DNA of 64,000 nucleotides, taken from positions 4,371,338 through 4,435,337 of the forward strand of contig NC_044920.1 in the NCBI RefSeq assembly GCF_003576645.1, read 5' to 3'. A program made the translations under genes and the position numbers. Below the pieces are notes generated by a model that worked only from the letters and a program-made list of their open reading frames with translations, was not told where the DNA came from and made no database searches. Within the stretch, counting starts at the first letter, position 1, and each line of letters starts with the position of its first letter. The DNA is from Ipomoea triloba. Lineage: Eukaryota; Streptophyta; Magnoliopsida; Solanales; Convolvulaceae. Below are positions 49,801-60,020 of this stretch, in pieces.

Positions 49801-50135
49801 AACCTATATACTATGTACTCTTTTTCCTCACTAGTTTTTCCCATTGGGTTTTCCTAGTGTGGTTTTTAACGAGACATGAGTATGATATAATAAACGAGAA
49901 GAAAGTTGCAAATAAATACTTAAATAGACGAACCTCGAAATCCTGAAGATTATGCCCTAAAGGCTTATAATTGTACTCTTTTTCCCTTAACTAAGTTTTT
50001 CCCACCGGGTTTTCTTAAGTTAAGGTTTTTAACGAGGCAATCAGGAAGGTTGTTGTCTTCAGGGGGAGCAACAACATACACATAAATTATTGGTCTAGAA
50101 GACCACCAACTTTTACAAATCCTGAAGATTAAACG
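46803..50135. repeat. 1665-bp direct duplication abutting a single N
   Basis: 46803-48467 recurs at 48471-50135, offset 1668 bases, with no difference that I noticed. Both copies encode the same 73-aa chance frame (47866-48087 and 49534-49755). The first copy stops exactly at the undetermined base 48468. Confidence 0.9.
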
Positions 50136-50727
50136 CAAAAAGTTATGGTTGTACTCTTTTCCTTAACTAAGTTTTGCCCCACTGGGTTTCTTAGTGTAAG
50201 GTTTTTAATGAGGCAACCATGACAATATATATCATGTACTCTTTTCTTCAACTAGGTTTTTCTCACATGGTTTTCCTAGTGAAGTTTTTAACAAGGCATG
50301 AAAGTATTTGAATATACCATTCATATACATTGTACTCTTTTTATGTCTAGGTTTTTCCCACAGGATTTTCCTAGCAAATTTTTAAACCAGGCAAGATCGT
50401 GAACGAATAATGTCCAAGGGGGAGTGTTATAATAAATATATTTATGTGGCCATTATTTGTGTAACCGTTGTAACGGTCACCATACTTAGTATTGTTATTA
50501 TTACTTGTACATTATATATATTGGGGTTTCCCACTTGTAAAGATACAATGATCATGAATAAGAATGCTCTCCCACCTTGCCTCTATTCTCTGTTTATAGA
50601 TTTCCTGCAAAATACCAATCACCGGTTAGGAGCTAAAAGGCCAACGGGCACAACAAATCACTTTTTCAACATAATTAATATTTGAGAGTGTATAACTACT
50701 ATACATAAAAAGTAAACCGCACTAGCT

Positions 50728-52597
50728 AGAAAAGTCATGTTCAATAGACTCGATGAAAAAAGTACTGACAATAATTGATCGAACTCTTAACCTTTTGATA
50801 TAAAAAATGTGCTCTACATAATCGATCACCCTTTCAAATTGATTCAACATTTTAATTTTGTTACTCATAACATCTTTACACTTTCTTCTTGTTTTATGAC
50901 CCTACTAATTCAAAATTTTGCCTTTGTTTATTTATTTTTTACCTAGTAAAGTGAAACTTTGAGATCGGCCGCGTAAGGATGTTTTTAGTAATCTATCAAC
51001 TTTAACATAATTTTTAACGTTATATGTATGCTTTCCATGGTTAAAATAATAGTAATAAAGTAAAAAGAACAACAAATCCTTCAAGGATATTCCTCTTGAC
51101 CCAATGCTCCAAGGCAACTTAAGTATATAATTACTTTGAGAATAATAAATGTATTTTTAAGATGTAAAACTCCTCCACGTATTTTAAATTTGAATTTTAT
51201 TTGATATAAAACAAATAAAAATTGTCTCTTTTTAGTACTATCAACTCAATTTACAAGATAATATCTTTTCAATATAGATTCAAAAGAATCAATACCCACC
51301 ACCGAAGATTTGATCCTGTGACATTTCCTCAAAGATAACCACAAATGTACTAATTGAGCACAAAGTGCCTAGCGATTGGAGAATACAAATCTACTTTTAA
51401 CCCGACCAAAATCAAAAGTAAACTCCATTAAAAATATTGTCTCAAAATAACCACTTTATATATCATTTTTTTCAACAATTATAACACCCCAATTGGCATT
51501 GGTGATAGTAATAGTTAGGGAGACTCCAAAATCTTCATGCCCCTTTCAAATTGTAAAGATGTACTAGAAATTATATAAGGCTCATCTATTTTTTTTCTCT
51601 CTATAGACATACTCCAAGTTTATACTTCAAGGCATTTTTAATCCGAGTCCACTCAACTAATTCCCGCTTTGGACCATCGTTATCTGTGGGAATCAAACTC
51701 AGGTTCTTCCGAAATTCTTCTTCACAAAGAGAGTTCACTTGCCACTTGAACTATCTCGGGTTAAAATAAGTTCATATATAAGCAATTAAGCATTTTCTTT
51801 CCTACCCCACCCCTAACTACTTCACCCTTTACTAGAGCCATACTCCACAATCGCTTGCCATCAATTGCAAGTCGAGAATGATAGCCTAAGATTCTGCCTC
51901 AATAGCATTGCATTCGACAATGTTGTTCACAAACCTAGACTGAATTTTGAATCGAATCGAATTGATTTAAAAAATTAAGAGAAAAGAGTGTTTTTTTTTT
52001 ATGTATATTTAAAAAGAAATAACAATTTTAGTCTCTAAATTGTGGATACAAGCAATATTATTGGCTTTTCAATTTTTCACAAAATGATGATGTTGATGAT
52101 TTTTGTTCTTCAACATGTTAATATAGGCTTTAATGACTTTATAAGTGGCTCTTATGGTAAGGGGCCAAAACTATCCACCAACTTTCAAAAAAAATATTAG
52201 AATGTTAATAATACTCACATCAACAATCGAGAAACTAAAATATTAAGAAAAAACACTATTTTTCCAAAAATTAAAGACCTAAACTGAATCATGACCAATG
52301 ATTAGAAGAACATCACTATATTTGATGAACCAAAAATTGGTATTAACTCAAACTAAGGGTGTGGAAATTAAATTACACAAAAATGAACTGCTTTCAATTT
52401 TCTTCATCATACACGTACAAAATATACATATAACATCCAATTAAGTATGTGTGTGTATATATATATATAACAAACACAAACACAAACACAAAAAAAATAT
52501 GAGATGATCTGCATGAACACCCACACAAAATTATTAAAGAACAGATACAGACATTGGTTGTGTCTTCTTGGATTCTACATGTAATTACTATGAAATC
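50728..52597. other. Intergenic sequence with a SINE remnant
   Basis: No gene could be supported. 51590-51775 on the minus strand looks like a tRNA-derived SINE (GATAGTTCAAGTGG as box A, GAGTTTGATTCCC as box B). A (TG/TA)n tract lies at 52448-52469, followed by CACAAA repeats. Confidence 0.45.
51590..51775 (-). repeat. tRNA-derived SINE, family C (minus)
   Basis: On the minus strand ACCCGAGATAGTTCAAGTGG heads the element and GAGTTTGATTCCCACAGAT follows about 60 bases later as box B. The tail is not clearly A-rich. Family and borders are uncertain. Confidence 0.5.
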
Positions 52598-52863
52598 TAT
52601 AACCAACTGAAGATTCCCAACATTAAAGAATCAATCAACTCAACTCCATTCTTGTCACAAAAAGGTGGGATTAGCCACTCCACGCCAGTTAAATCATGGT
52701 AACTCAACTGATCAACAGAAGCTAAATTTTTGTTCACTGCACACAAGAAACTCCTCATTTGAGAGGTTACTTCCACACTACAACCCGTAAAATTCATCAT
52801 TGAACTCTTATGACAAATTTTACATTTGTGACCAATTGAAGTGTCCGAGCATACTTAATCAAC

Positions 52864-53907
52864 TCAACAACACAGAGGGCAGACAATCAACCCATTCTCA
52901 TTACACTCTGGGCATTTCTTCTTCCACTCATCATCATCATCATTCTGATCATCATCAACATGAACTTTTCTGCTTCCATGGCATCTGAAACACAGGATGA
53001 ATCTCATCCCACCACACCCTCCACAGGGCTCTTGCAAAACATCAAGAGGAATGCCTTGAAGCAGAGCCTTGAACTTCCCTTGTTGATGCAAGGCAAACAC
53101 TCTCTCTGCTCCTCCAATGTATCTCCCCTTGATGAACAGCCTTGGTGGCACCACCTTTTGTCCCAGCATTCCCCACAGCTCCTCCTTGAACTCCGAGTGC
53201 ATTGAGATGTCTCGCTCCATGAACAAAACCCGCAAATTCTGCAGCAGCAATCTCGTGTTTTGGCAATCCTCGTACGTTTTTCGTACCCCTCGAAGCCCTG
53301 TCGTGTACAGGATTACTGAATCACTCCCCCCTGCTGGACATTTCTCTTCAAAACCTAGTAGGGGATTAGTATTTTCCTCCAATTTTTGGGCTTTCATAGG
53401 TGGTTCTTGCTCCTCCTCCTCTTCTTCTTCTTCTTTTTCTTCGTTAAATGATGATGTTAAGTGTTGAATTTTGGCTTCTATTGTTGCCTGTAAAAATCTA
53501 AAGGTGGACACATCAATCTCAGACAAAGGAGAGGGAAATCTTGAATCCCCTCTTTGCAATTCTTTACCATAAAAAGCTTCAATCTTTGGCTTCAATGGCG
53601 AAAGATTCTCCGAATTCTTAGCCTCCGAGACAGGCCTAATGTTCTCCTTGTCATCAATCGCATCAAGAAACTCCATTTCTTCATCTTCAAGATCCTTCAT
53701 CAGCTCCGAAACCTCAATAATTTCCGGTTCTTCTTCTTCTTCTTGGATAAAAATTGGGGACAATGGAGAATGGGGCGGCGGCGGCGGAGAAATGGGGACA
53801 TACCCATCGGAAGCCTTCAAACGGAGAACTCTTTCTTGCTTAGGGTTATGGCCAACTATCTTGATTGTTTTTAGCTTCTTCAGCAGCTTCACCTTCATTG
53901 ATTTCAT
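52864..53907 (-). CDS. Glutaredoxin-like protein with C-terminal Cys-rich motif
   Basis: An intronless 347-aa protein. Residues 1-30 are strongly basic, and 40-190 are low-complexity with a Pro run, Glu-rich stretches and short conserved patches (EIDVSTFRFLQATIEAKIQ). Residues ~196-287 form a glutaredoxin fold: DSVILYTTGLRGVRKTYEDC, then KVVPPRLFIKGRYIGG, which holds the cis-Pro loop and glutathione-site Gly pair. The usual CPYC/CGFC active site is replaced by GLRG, as in a plant-specific group (At5g39865/At3g57070 type) in which redox activity is doubtful. Residues 295-347 carry paired cysteines (C295/298, C306/309, C332/335, C343/346/347) that could bind metal, with an Asp-rich insert between. 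The first in-frame ATG after upstream stops was taken as the start. The partner protein is unknown. Confidence 0.93.
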   Translation of the reverse strand: MKSMKVKLLKKLKTIKIVGHNPKQERVLRLKASDGYVPISPPPPPHSPLSPIFIQEEEEEPEIIEVSELMKDLEDEEMEFLDAIDDKENIRPVSEAKNSENLSPLKPKIEAFYGKELQRGDSRFPSPLSEIDVSTFRFLQATIEAKIQHLTSSFNEEKEEEEEEEEQEPPMKAQKLEENTNPLLGFEEKCPAGGSDSVILYTTGLRGVRKTYEDCQNTRLLLQNLRVLFMERDISMHSEFKEELWGMLGQKVVPPRLFIKGRYIGGAERVFALHQQGKFKALLQGIPLDVLQEPCGGCGGMRFILCFRCHGSRKVHVDDDQNDDDDEWKKKCPECNENGLIVCPLCC

Positions 53908-54313
53908 TTTTTTTTTTGTTCTCAGGGGCTTAGAAGCATGGAGTCTTGTATGGGATTTCTATACAGATTGAAGAACCGGGTGGGGGTAGTTTAATGGAGG
54001 AGAAGGGCGGCGGAGGCGGAGAGTGGGGGCGGATGTTTGAGGGGATAACGGCTATGTCATGTTTTTGTTTGAGGTTCTTTCAAATTTTGAAAATGATAAG
54101 GTGGGAGTGGGTGGGGTGGGGTGTTGGAGAGGGGGGAGGGGTGCACTTGATGCCAAATTATTGGTAAAAATGAAGATTGCCTAAAACGACACCATAGTAC
54201 AGTGGCGTGCTTTGCACGGGGGTCCACTTTATTACTGTCCATTTCCGAATTAAGATTGTTTTTTAGTAATACAGATTCAATTACAAAGTAGGAGTTGTTC
54301 AATATATTTTTTA
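53908..54313. promoter_or_regulatory. Upstream region of the glutaredoxin-like gene
   Basis: Minus-strand promoter side. It has a G-rich plus strand (a pyrimidine-rich leader for the gene) at 53970-54145, for example GGGTGGGGTGTTGGAGAGGG. No TATA box could be assigned with confidence. Confidence 0.35.
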
Positions 54314-54987
54314 GGCTAAAGTGTAATCCCGTACCCTGAACTATATCTAATTATTCATGTCGCACCCTGAACTTTCATAATGTATATATCAAGCCACAAA
54401 CCAAAAAATAATAATTCGCCTAAAATATTTTGCAGGTTTTCCAGTTTTGGTGATGACATGGCACGGTAATAAGCTGATGTGGCCTTATTTCTCAGTCCAT
54501 GTAAGCGATTTTAATAATTTTTTTTTAAAAAAAAAAAACTAAACGATTTCCCCTATTCTCCCAAACTCAAATTCCCAAGTTGAAGTACGACAGAGTCCAT
54601 ATATGCAATTTGATTAGAGATGGTGAAAGATGGATCATAGTGTTTGAATCTCTCCACTCAAAGCTTATAATTTCTCCAATTCCACCTGAAGTTCTTTGAA
54701 ATCATACCAATGGCCTCCGAATCCAAGTTGATAGAAAAGGTCGAGCCTTCAGCATGCAATACCACAGATTGCAGCAAGAATGCTAGAAGAAAAAAGAAAA
54801 AAGAAAGAAAAAAGTTCATGTAAGCATATTAATTATTACCTAGAACCTGCTGGTAACCTGTAAAAAATTCTAAGTGAAAAACTTTTTTTGGTTTATGGCT
54901 CTATATATACGTTATGAAAGATTAGGGTGCGGCATGAATAATCGAATATAGTTCATGGTGCGGGATGACACTTTAGCCTATTTTTTA
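54305..54987. mobile_element. Mutator-like MITE with 9-bp TSD
   Basis: 54314-54978 (665 bp) starts GGCTAAAGTGTAATCCCG and ends as its complement CACTTTAGCC. It is flanked by TATTTTTTA on both sides (54305-54313 and 54979-54987). Inverted similarity extends about 85 bp (CTGAACTATAT, ATTATTCATG, CGCACCCT). The interior has no transposase. Confidence 0.85.
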
Positions 54988-56220
54988 TGAACTTTTTTCA
55001 AGAAGAGTTACACAGAGGTATCAACCGAGCACAAAATGTTTGGAAGAAATTATTCATTTAAAAATAAAAAATAGACAAATATGCCCTCAAACTTTATCTG
55101 AAAAGTTAATTAGACCCCTAAACATTTTAAAGTTGCAATTAAATCCATAAACATTGTATTTTAATGCAATGAAATCGAAAAACCGTCACTAGGGTTCCAC
55201 AACCTTCTGATGCAAATTCTGACAAGAAAATGATCGACAAACGTTGGTCGCCGGTCGCATAGAAGGAAGGCGACCATCTGGGTCGCCTTCTCAGGCGAAG
55301 AAGGCGACCAATCGCCTTTCTTCTTCTCGACCGGCAAACTTTAGAGGCCCAAAACTATTGCAAAGGGATTCAACAAGAAGGAAAAACAGGAAAGTCCCTC
55401 AGGTATTTTCTCCAACACTTGGTGAGTAGTAATGATATTAGTAATTCAGGAAGATGATCTGAATATATTATTCACCGATCAAAGGCCTTTAAATAGGCTA
55501 GAATAAAATAACAGAAGCATAGTAAATTAGCTAAAAAACTATGATCATTACTAAAGAATAGAACTAATCTATTACTAGTTCAGAACATGTTAATAGAAAC
55601 TACTTTAATAAATAAAATCAGAGAATTATTCAAAGTACTTTATGTGTTAGATTTTTGAACGTATTAAACGGATGGTTGATCGGTGCGATGAATTTTGACA
55701 CTAAAATAATGGTCGTAGATGAAAATTGGTACTAAAGCAATAGTCGTGTGACCAAAATTGGTAGAAATTAAACATGTGAACCAGAATTGTCATTTTGCTA
55801 ATAGTCGTGGGACCAAAATTAGTATTTGCACAAAATATATTTATGATTTGTTAATGGCTAAAAGGTAAAAATTGAGTTATAATAAGGTATATATATAAAG
55901 TGGATTAGGCTTTTAGGTTTTTATTTTTGTATAATAAATAGGTAGAGCAGTAAATACGGTAGGTGTAAATACACCTACCGTATTTACTGCTCTTTATTAA
56001 AAATAATTCAAAAATGGATTGAGCCTAATTCTAAGGTTTATTCTAAAATGAATGAGCCTAACCCTTAGGCTCTTTTCTTGTTTTTGTTAACCAACCATGA
56101 AAGTCCCTATCTGGAGAACCATGTGCTCCACCCCCCTCATCGGGGAAAGCACCCACAGAAACCCACCCTCCCAAATGGCAAACTTTGGTAGGCATTACTT
56201 TGCAACCCCTCTTTGACGGC
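54988..56220. other. Intergenic sequence with a GGCGACC-rich patch
   Basis: 55235-55330 repeats GGCGACC/GGTCGCC and GAAGGCGACCAATCGCC-like words, GC-rich in AT-rich surroundings. 55950-55995 has the perfect inverted repeat AGAGCAGTAAATACGGTAGG / CCTACCGTATTTACTGCTCT. Neither has a gene that I can defend. Confidence 0.5.
55947..55993. repeat. Perfect long hairpin
   Basis: AGAGCAGTAAATACGGTAGG at about 55947-55966 is followed, after the short spacer TGTAAATACA, by its exact complement to about 55993. The central TGTAAATACACC adds further pairing. It would form a stable stem in RNA from either strand. Confidence 0.75.
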
Positions 56221-56605
56221 AAATTATTGTGTGAACTACAGTACAAAACAACGTCATTGAATATTATGAGTAAGAATAATGTATATTATGTGTTAGAATA
56301 ATGTACTTTATGTGTTAGAATAATGTACATTATGTGTTATACTTTATGTGTTAGAATAATGTACATTATGTGTTAGAATATAATATAATGAAACTTCGAG
56401 GGTAATATGATGTACATTATGTTTTAGAATAATGTTATTATACTTTAGAATAATGTACATTATGCTTTAGAATAATGTTATTATACTTTAAAATAATGTA
56501 CATTATGAGTTATAAAATATATGTTACAGTGAGTCACGTGAAAAAATATATTAAAAAACGACATTGTTTTTAAACTGTGATACACGGTCCACACAATAAC
56601 TATTG
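56221..56605. mobile_element. MITE with TTATTGTGTGGACC ends, copy 2, with tandem interior
   Basis: The ends are inverted (left TTATTGTGTGAACTACAG, right complement TTATTGTGTGGACCGTG) and lead into ACAACGTCATT/ACGACATTG. The interior is an array of about ten units of TGTGTTAGAATAATGTACAT and variants (56270-56515). It is related to 13625-13892 in reverse orientation. Confidence 0.65.
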
Positions 56606-57566
56606 CTCTTTGATAGTACTAATTAAATACAACACAATTATATTGTTTGACTTTATTAAACATTTATTCGTGACATTTAATTTTGTGCACTAAATCCTAA
56701 TTAATATCCTGAATTGACAAAACCCAGTAAGTACAATGCTTTAGTTACACTTTTTTTTTTTTTAAAATAATTGAGTTATTTGATTTTAATTGTATTTTAG
56801 GAGCGTGTTGTCAATCTTTGACTGTGACTTAATAGGGTTATAGTGCTTAACTGTGTGATGTCAATCCTTTTCTTTGATTTAACTAATAGTTCTCTAAATC
56901 TAGTTTGATTAAGAAAGTGGTATAATGAATGGGCCTATAAGACCATAAGATTAATAGTCACAACTGAGGGTTGCGGTTTTTGCTAAAACACAAAGAAAAG
57001 TTATACTTTATTTGAAAGGAATTTGACTAGCTCTTTGAGTTGAAAATAGATCAAAAGACACAGAATAAAGTTGGTTGTAAATGAATTAATTTGGAGGTTT
57101 AAATTCATTTAGGTGTGAATAAAATCTAAATTAAACTAAGACCAATTTATTCATGCATGTTGGGAAATGTCATGATATATATTTTCCTATCTTTTCAGTT
57201 TAATGAGATTACGCATGAAGGTATATATAGAGAAACCCAATTGGTGTAATATATAATCCAAACAATATGCTTAATTCGTCAAGCCCAAGAATATATTTCG
57301 GAAGAAAAAATCTAAACTTGGCTGGTTGAGAAACATCTCAGCAATTAGCCCAAGTTAGTCTACAATAGTTAGTCCAACCAACTTACACCGGTAGTACTAG
57401 AACAAGCAGTTTGATCATCTCCAGTAACATAAACTTGCACTACAAGAGTCAATCTAATCAACCTACTTACGTGTGATGTGTCGCTTGACCAGTTGCCCTC
57501 GGGAGCCAGCCACTGGATGCCATATCATGCCTACTTATAGATTGTTATCATAGTGTTAGGGTCACT
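56606..57566. other. Intergenic, nothing recognised
   Basis: AT-rich with no supported gene. The repeated phrase GTxAATCxAATCAACCxACTTAC near 57370 and 57447 suggests a small duplication (CAGTTTGATCA / GCTTGACCAG contexts). Confidence 0.4.
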
Positions 57567-58016
57567 TTAGGGTGTGTTTAATTTGGAAACCCGAAAAATA
57601 ATTTAAGGAAATCATTTTTCGAATTTTTGGTGTTTGGGAAGCCCAAGGAAAATATGGTCAAAGGAAAACAACCCAATGGTCAATGGAAAATGAAGGTCAT
57701 TTTTCAAGTCCTCAGCTGCTGCTCATTTCTCTCCTCCCAGCTGCTGCGCATGCATTTCTCTCCTCTCTGCCTCTTCTCTTGTTTTTGGCTTCCAACACTC
57801 ATTTTCTTCTTCTCTTGCCATTGTCATCTTCCTATCATCAAGCCAAGGTATGTTTCTTCCTTTTCTTCTTTCACTTATTGATTTATTTTCTAAGATCTGA
57901 AAATATTTTCCTAATTTCTGAGCAAAATGGACTGATTTCCACTGGATTGAAAAACAGGTTTCTGAAACCAGTCCGTCGTCCGACGGACTGGTTTCGACTG
58001 GTTCCCCAAATTTGGG

Positions 58017-58072
<56 letters not shown>

Positions 58073-58776
58073 GTTTTTGAGATATTGTGATTTTTTTTGT
58101 TATAAATGAATTATTTGTGATATTATTGTGGTGATTATTTTGCATTTTTGAATTGTATAGATGGATAATAATTATGTACGTGTTGTTGTTATGAGTGCAT
58201 CAAGTGCAATATTAGCTGTTGGGATTTTTCTATTGCAACTTCTTAGGAAAAAAAATCAAATAGAGCATGAGATTGTCAACAGAGATTATGACCGAGATAC
58301 TTACATAAATAGTATTTTGTGTGATGGTGATAAAAATGTATTAGTTTGTCATTTTGATATCTTATTTGGGATTGTAAGACTTGGATGGGATGATCAACTA
58401 CTTATTTTGGTTTGATATTTTGATCTTATTTTGGATTGTAAGACTTTGGGTGCAATGATCAACTAGATAGTTATTTTGGTTTGTTATTTTTCAATTGTAA
58501 TACTTTGGTTAGTTGTTTTGATATTTTATTAGTCATTTGTTGATTATACTAAAAATTGTTATCATGAATGTTATATTTAAACAAATTAACTAAAATATTT
58601 AATTATGCAATTCTGTTCATTTTCCGACCTATTTTCTGGAAAATGAACCAAACACACGAACAAAGTTTTCTGGTTTGCAGCCAAACACAAGAAAGAAAAA
58701 TGATTTTTGAAAAATGACTCATTTTTTAAAAAACATTTTCTAGAAATCATTTTCCTACTTTTCAAACACACCCTTA
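57567..58776. mobile_element. PIF/Harbinger element with transposase fragment
   Basis: 57570-58773 (1204 bp) starts GGGTGTGTTTAATTTGG and ends TTCAAACACACCC, with TTA on both sides (57567-57569 and 58774-58776). Subterminal parts of both arms repeat TTTTTCxAAAATGA-type words and TGTTTGG. The interior has an (ATT)n array (58018-58070) and a coding fragment at 58161-58415. Confidence 0.8.
58161..58415 (+). pseudogene. Possible HARBI1-like transposase N-terminal fragment
   Basis: The frame starts MDNNYVRVVVMSASSAILAV directly after a TTGTATAG splice-acceptor-like word. It continues with a hydrophobic stretch (AILAVGIFLLQLL), then KKNQIEHEIVNRDYDRDTYI and NSILCDGDKN. The RDxYINSIL motif is like the start of plant HARBI1-type nucleases. 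After about 84 aa it ends, without the DDE domain. Its place inside a Harbinger-type element supports the call, but the similarity is short. Confidence 0.45.
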
Positions 58777-59530
58777 TATCAATAGTTCAGTATCCTTCAT
58801 CCTCAAAAAGGGGACATACTTTCTCATTTCTTATTCTAATAATTGCACTTAACTTATACTGTGATTAACGGCACTGTCCAACTACACTTTTCCATATCAT
58901 TTTGCATCTAAATTTTCATTGTTGACTAGTACGTAATAAGACCATCTATATATCACATCTATTTTTATGTAATGTAAAATCATATTTTTACTCTTGATTT
59001 AATTAACGCTATCAATGTATTGTGTATAACATATATGCCGCCTTTAATATATGAGTTCAAAATTTGTGACACATTTAATTTATCATGTTTGCGAAGTATT
59101 ACACATTTCCATTACATGCCAGTCTAGACAAGATATGAAAACAACAATTGAGAATCTAATCAGCCAATACTTCATATAAAGAATTATTAATGGTCTGTTG
59201 GTGGCAATTATTTTTAAAAAAATATGATTATTAATCTCAAATTAAATCTTTTAATTCTAATAGTTTTGTAAGTTTTCTTTTCCCATTTTTAATATTGATA
59301 GTCGATATATAATATATTGTAAATTAACTTTTTAAAAATTATTTTAACATTTTCTTCTTTTTTTTTTAATTTCAATTTTTTTGTTTATTAAAATATTTAA
59401 TATAATTTATGAATATATAAATTTTTATTTACTAAAAATAAATAAATTAATACTCCAAATAAAAAAAATTAAATTGTATGTAATTTAGTCAACTAACAAC
59501 ACATAAAATAATAATAAAAAGTTAGTTTAA
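58777..59530. other. AT-rich intergenic sequence
   Basis: No gene or repeat could be supported apart from A/T tracts. Confidence 0.4.
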
Positions 59531-59902
59531 ATTTATAGGTGGCAATCCACATTTAGTCTTTCTTTTTATCATAACATCCTCATTTGGTCCTAATATTGTT
59601 GTCGCATGACCATTTTTGGTCCTTTATCAACAAAACATTTTAAATGCCGTTAAATACAAAAGTATTTCGGTCTTTAATTATGGATTTTTTCAAAAAAATA
59701 AACATAAAAATATAACGGGGTCAACTCACTTTGTATTAAAAACAATTTAAATGCCCTTATACTTAACAATATTTTAACAATTTTGTTGATGGAGGACCAA
59801 AAATGGTCATGACACAATAATACTATGACCAAATGAGGATGCTTTGATAAAAAAAAAACAAAAAAAAAAACAAGAAAAGTGGACTGTCACCTATATATAA
59901 AT
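59531..59902. mobile_element. Foldback MITE with ~110-bp inverted arms
   Basis: The left arm ATTTATAGGTGGCAATCCAC ... CCTCATTTGGTCxTA ... GACCATTTTTGGTCC is matched in reverse at the right end (complement ATAGGTGACAGTCCAC, then CCTCATTTGGTCATAG and GACCATTTTTGGTCC). A poly-A tract interrupts the right arm at 59849-59870. I could not fix the TSD. Class uncertain, possibly Mutator-like. Confidence 0.7.
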
Positions 59903-60020
59903 CTAGAACAAAAAATAGAATTAACTCAATAATAAATACAATGAAGTACTAATGGGGCTGTGCTTGGGGACAATTGCAATTCCTTACCCCCTAGCTTTAG
60001 ATAGTGAAAACCTTCACAGT

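Larger units (their letters stand above)
45914..50727 (+). mobile_element. LTR retrotransposon locus, non-coding, with assembly-like duplications
   Basis: Near-identical LTR copies start TGTTATAATAAATATA at 45919 and 50425. The second is preceded by a polypurine tract AAGGGGGAG. Each LTR (45919-46169 and 50425-50671) contains a TATATATATTGGGG promoter-like stretch and an AATAAGAATG polyadenylation-like word, ends in CAACA and is followed by TAATT. The same TAATT precedes the left one. The interior has no intact gag or pol. It ends with several repeats of TTTTTCCCAC/GGGTTTTCCTAG followed by TTTTTAACGAGGCA, as in the 3' non-coding part of some plant copia elements. No primer-binding site follows the left LTR. 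See findings for the irregular structure. Confidence 0.75.

Noticed and set aside
53554..53971. Plus-strand Ser/Phe-rich frames opposite the glutaredoxin-like gene
   Set aside because: They mirror the Glu- and Pro-rich low-complexity region of the real gene.
55244..55429. 61-aa frame in the GGCGACC-rich patch
   Set aside because: Short and basic, with no motif. The GC-rich repeated words explain the open frame.
56058..56246. Minus-strand 62-aa frame (CHLGGWVSVGAFPDEGGGAHG)
   Set aside because: It looks coding-like in composition but has no family match I can name and no supporting exon structure.
57683..58145. Frames with long Tyr or Asn runs at the (ATT)n array
   Set aside because: Translation of a microsatellite inside a transposon.
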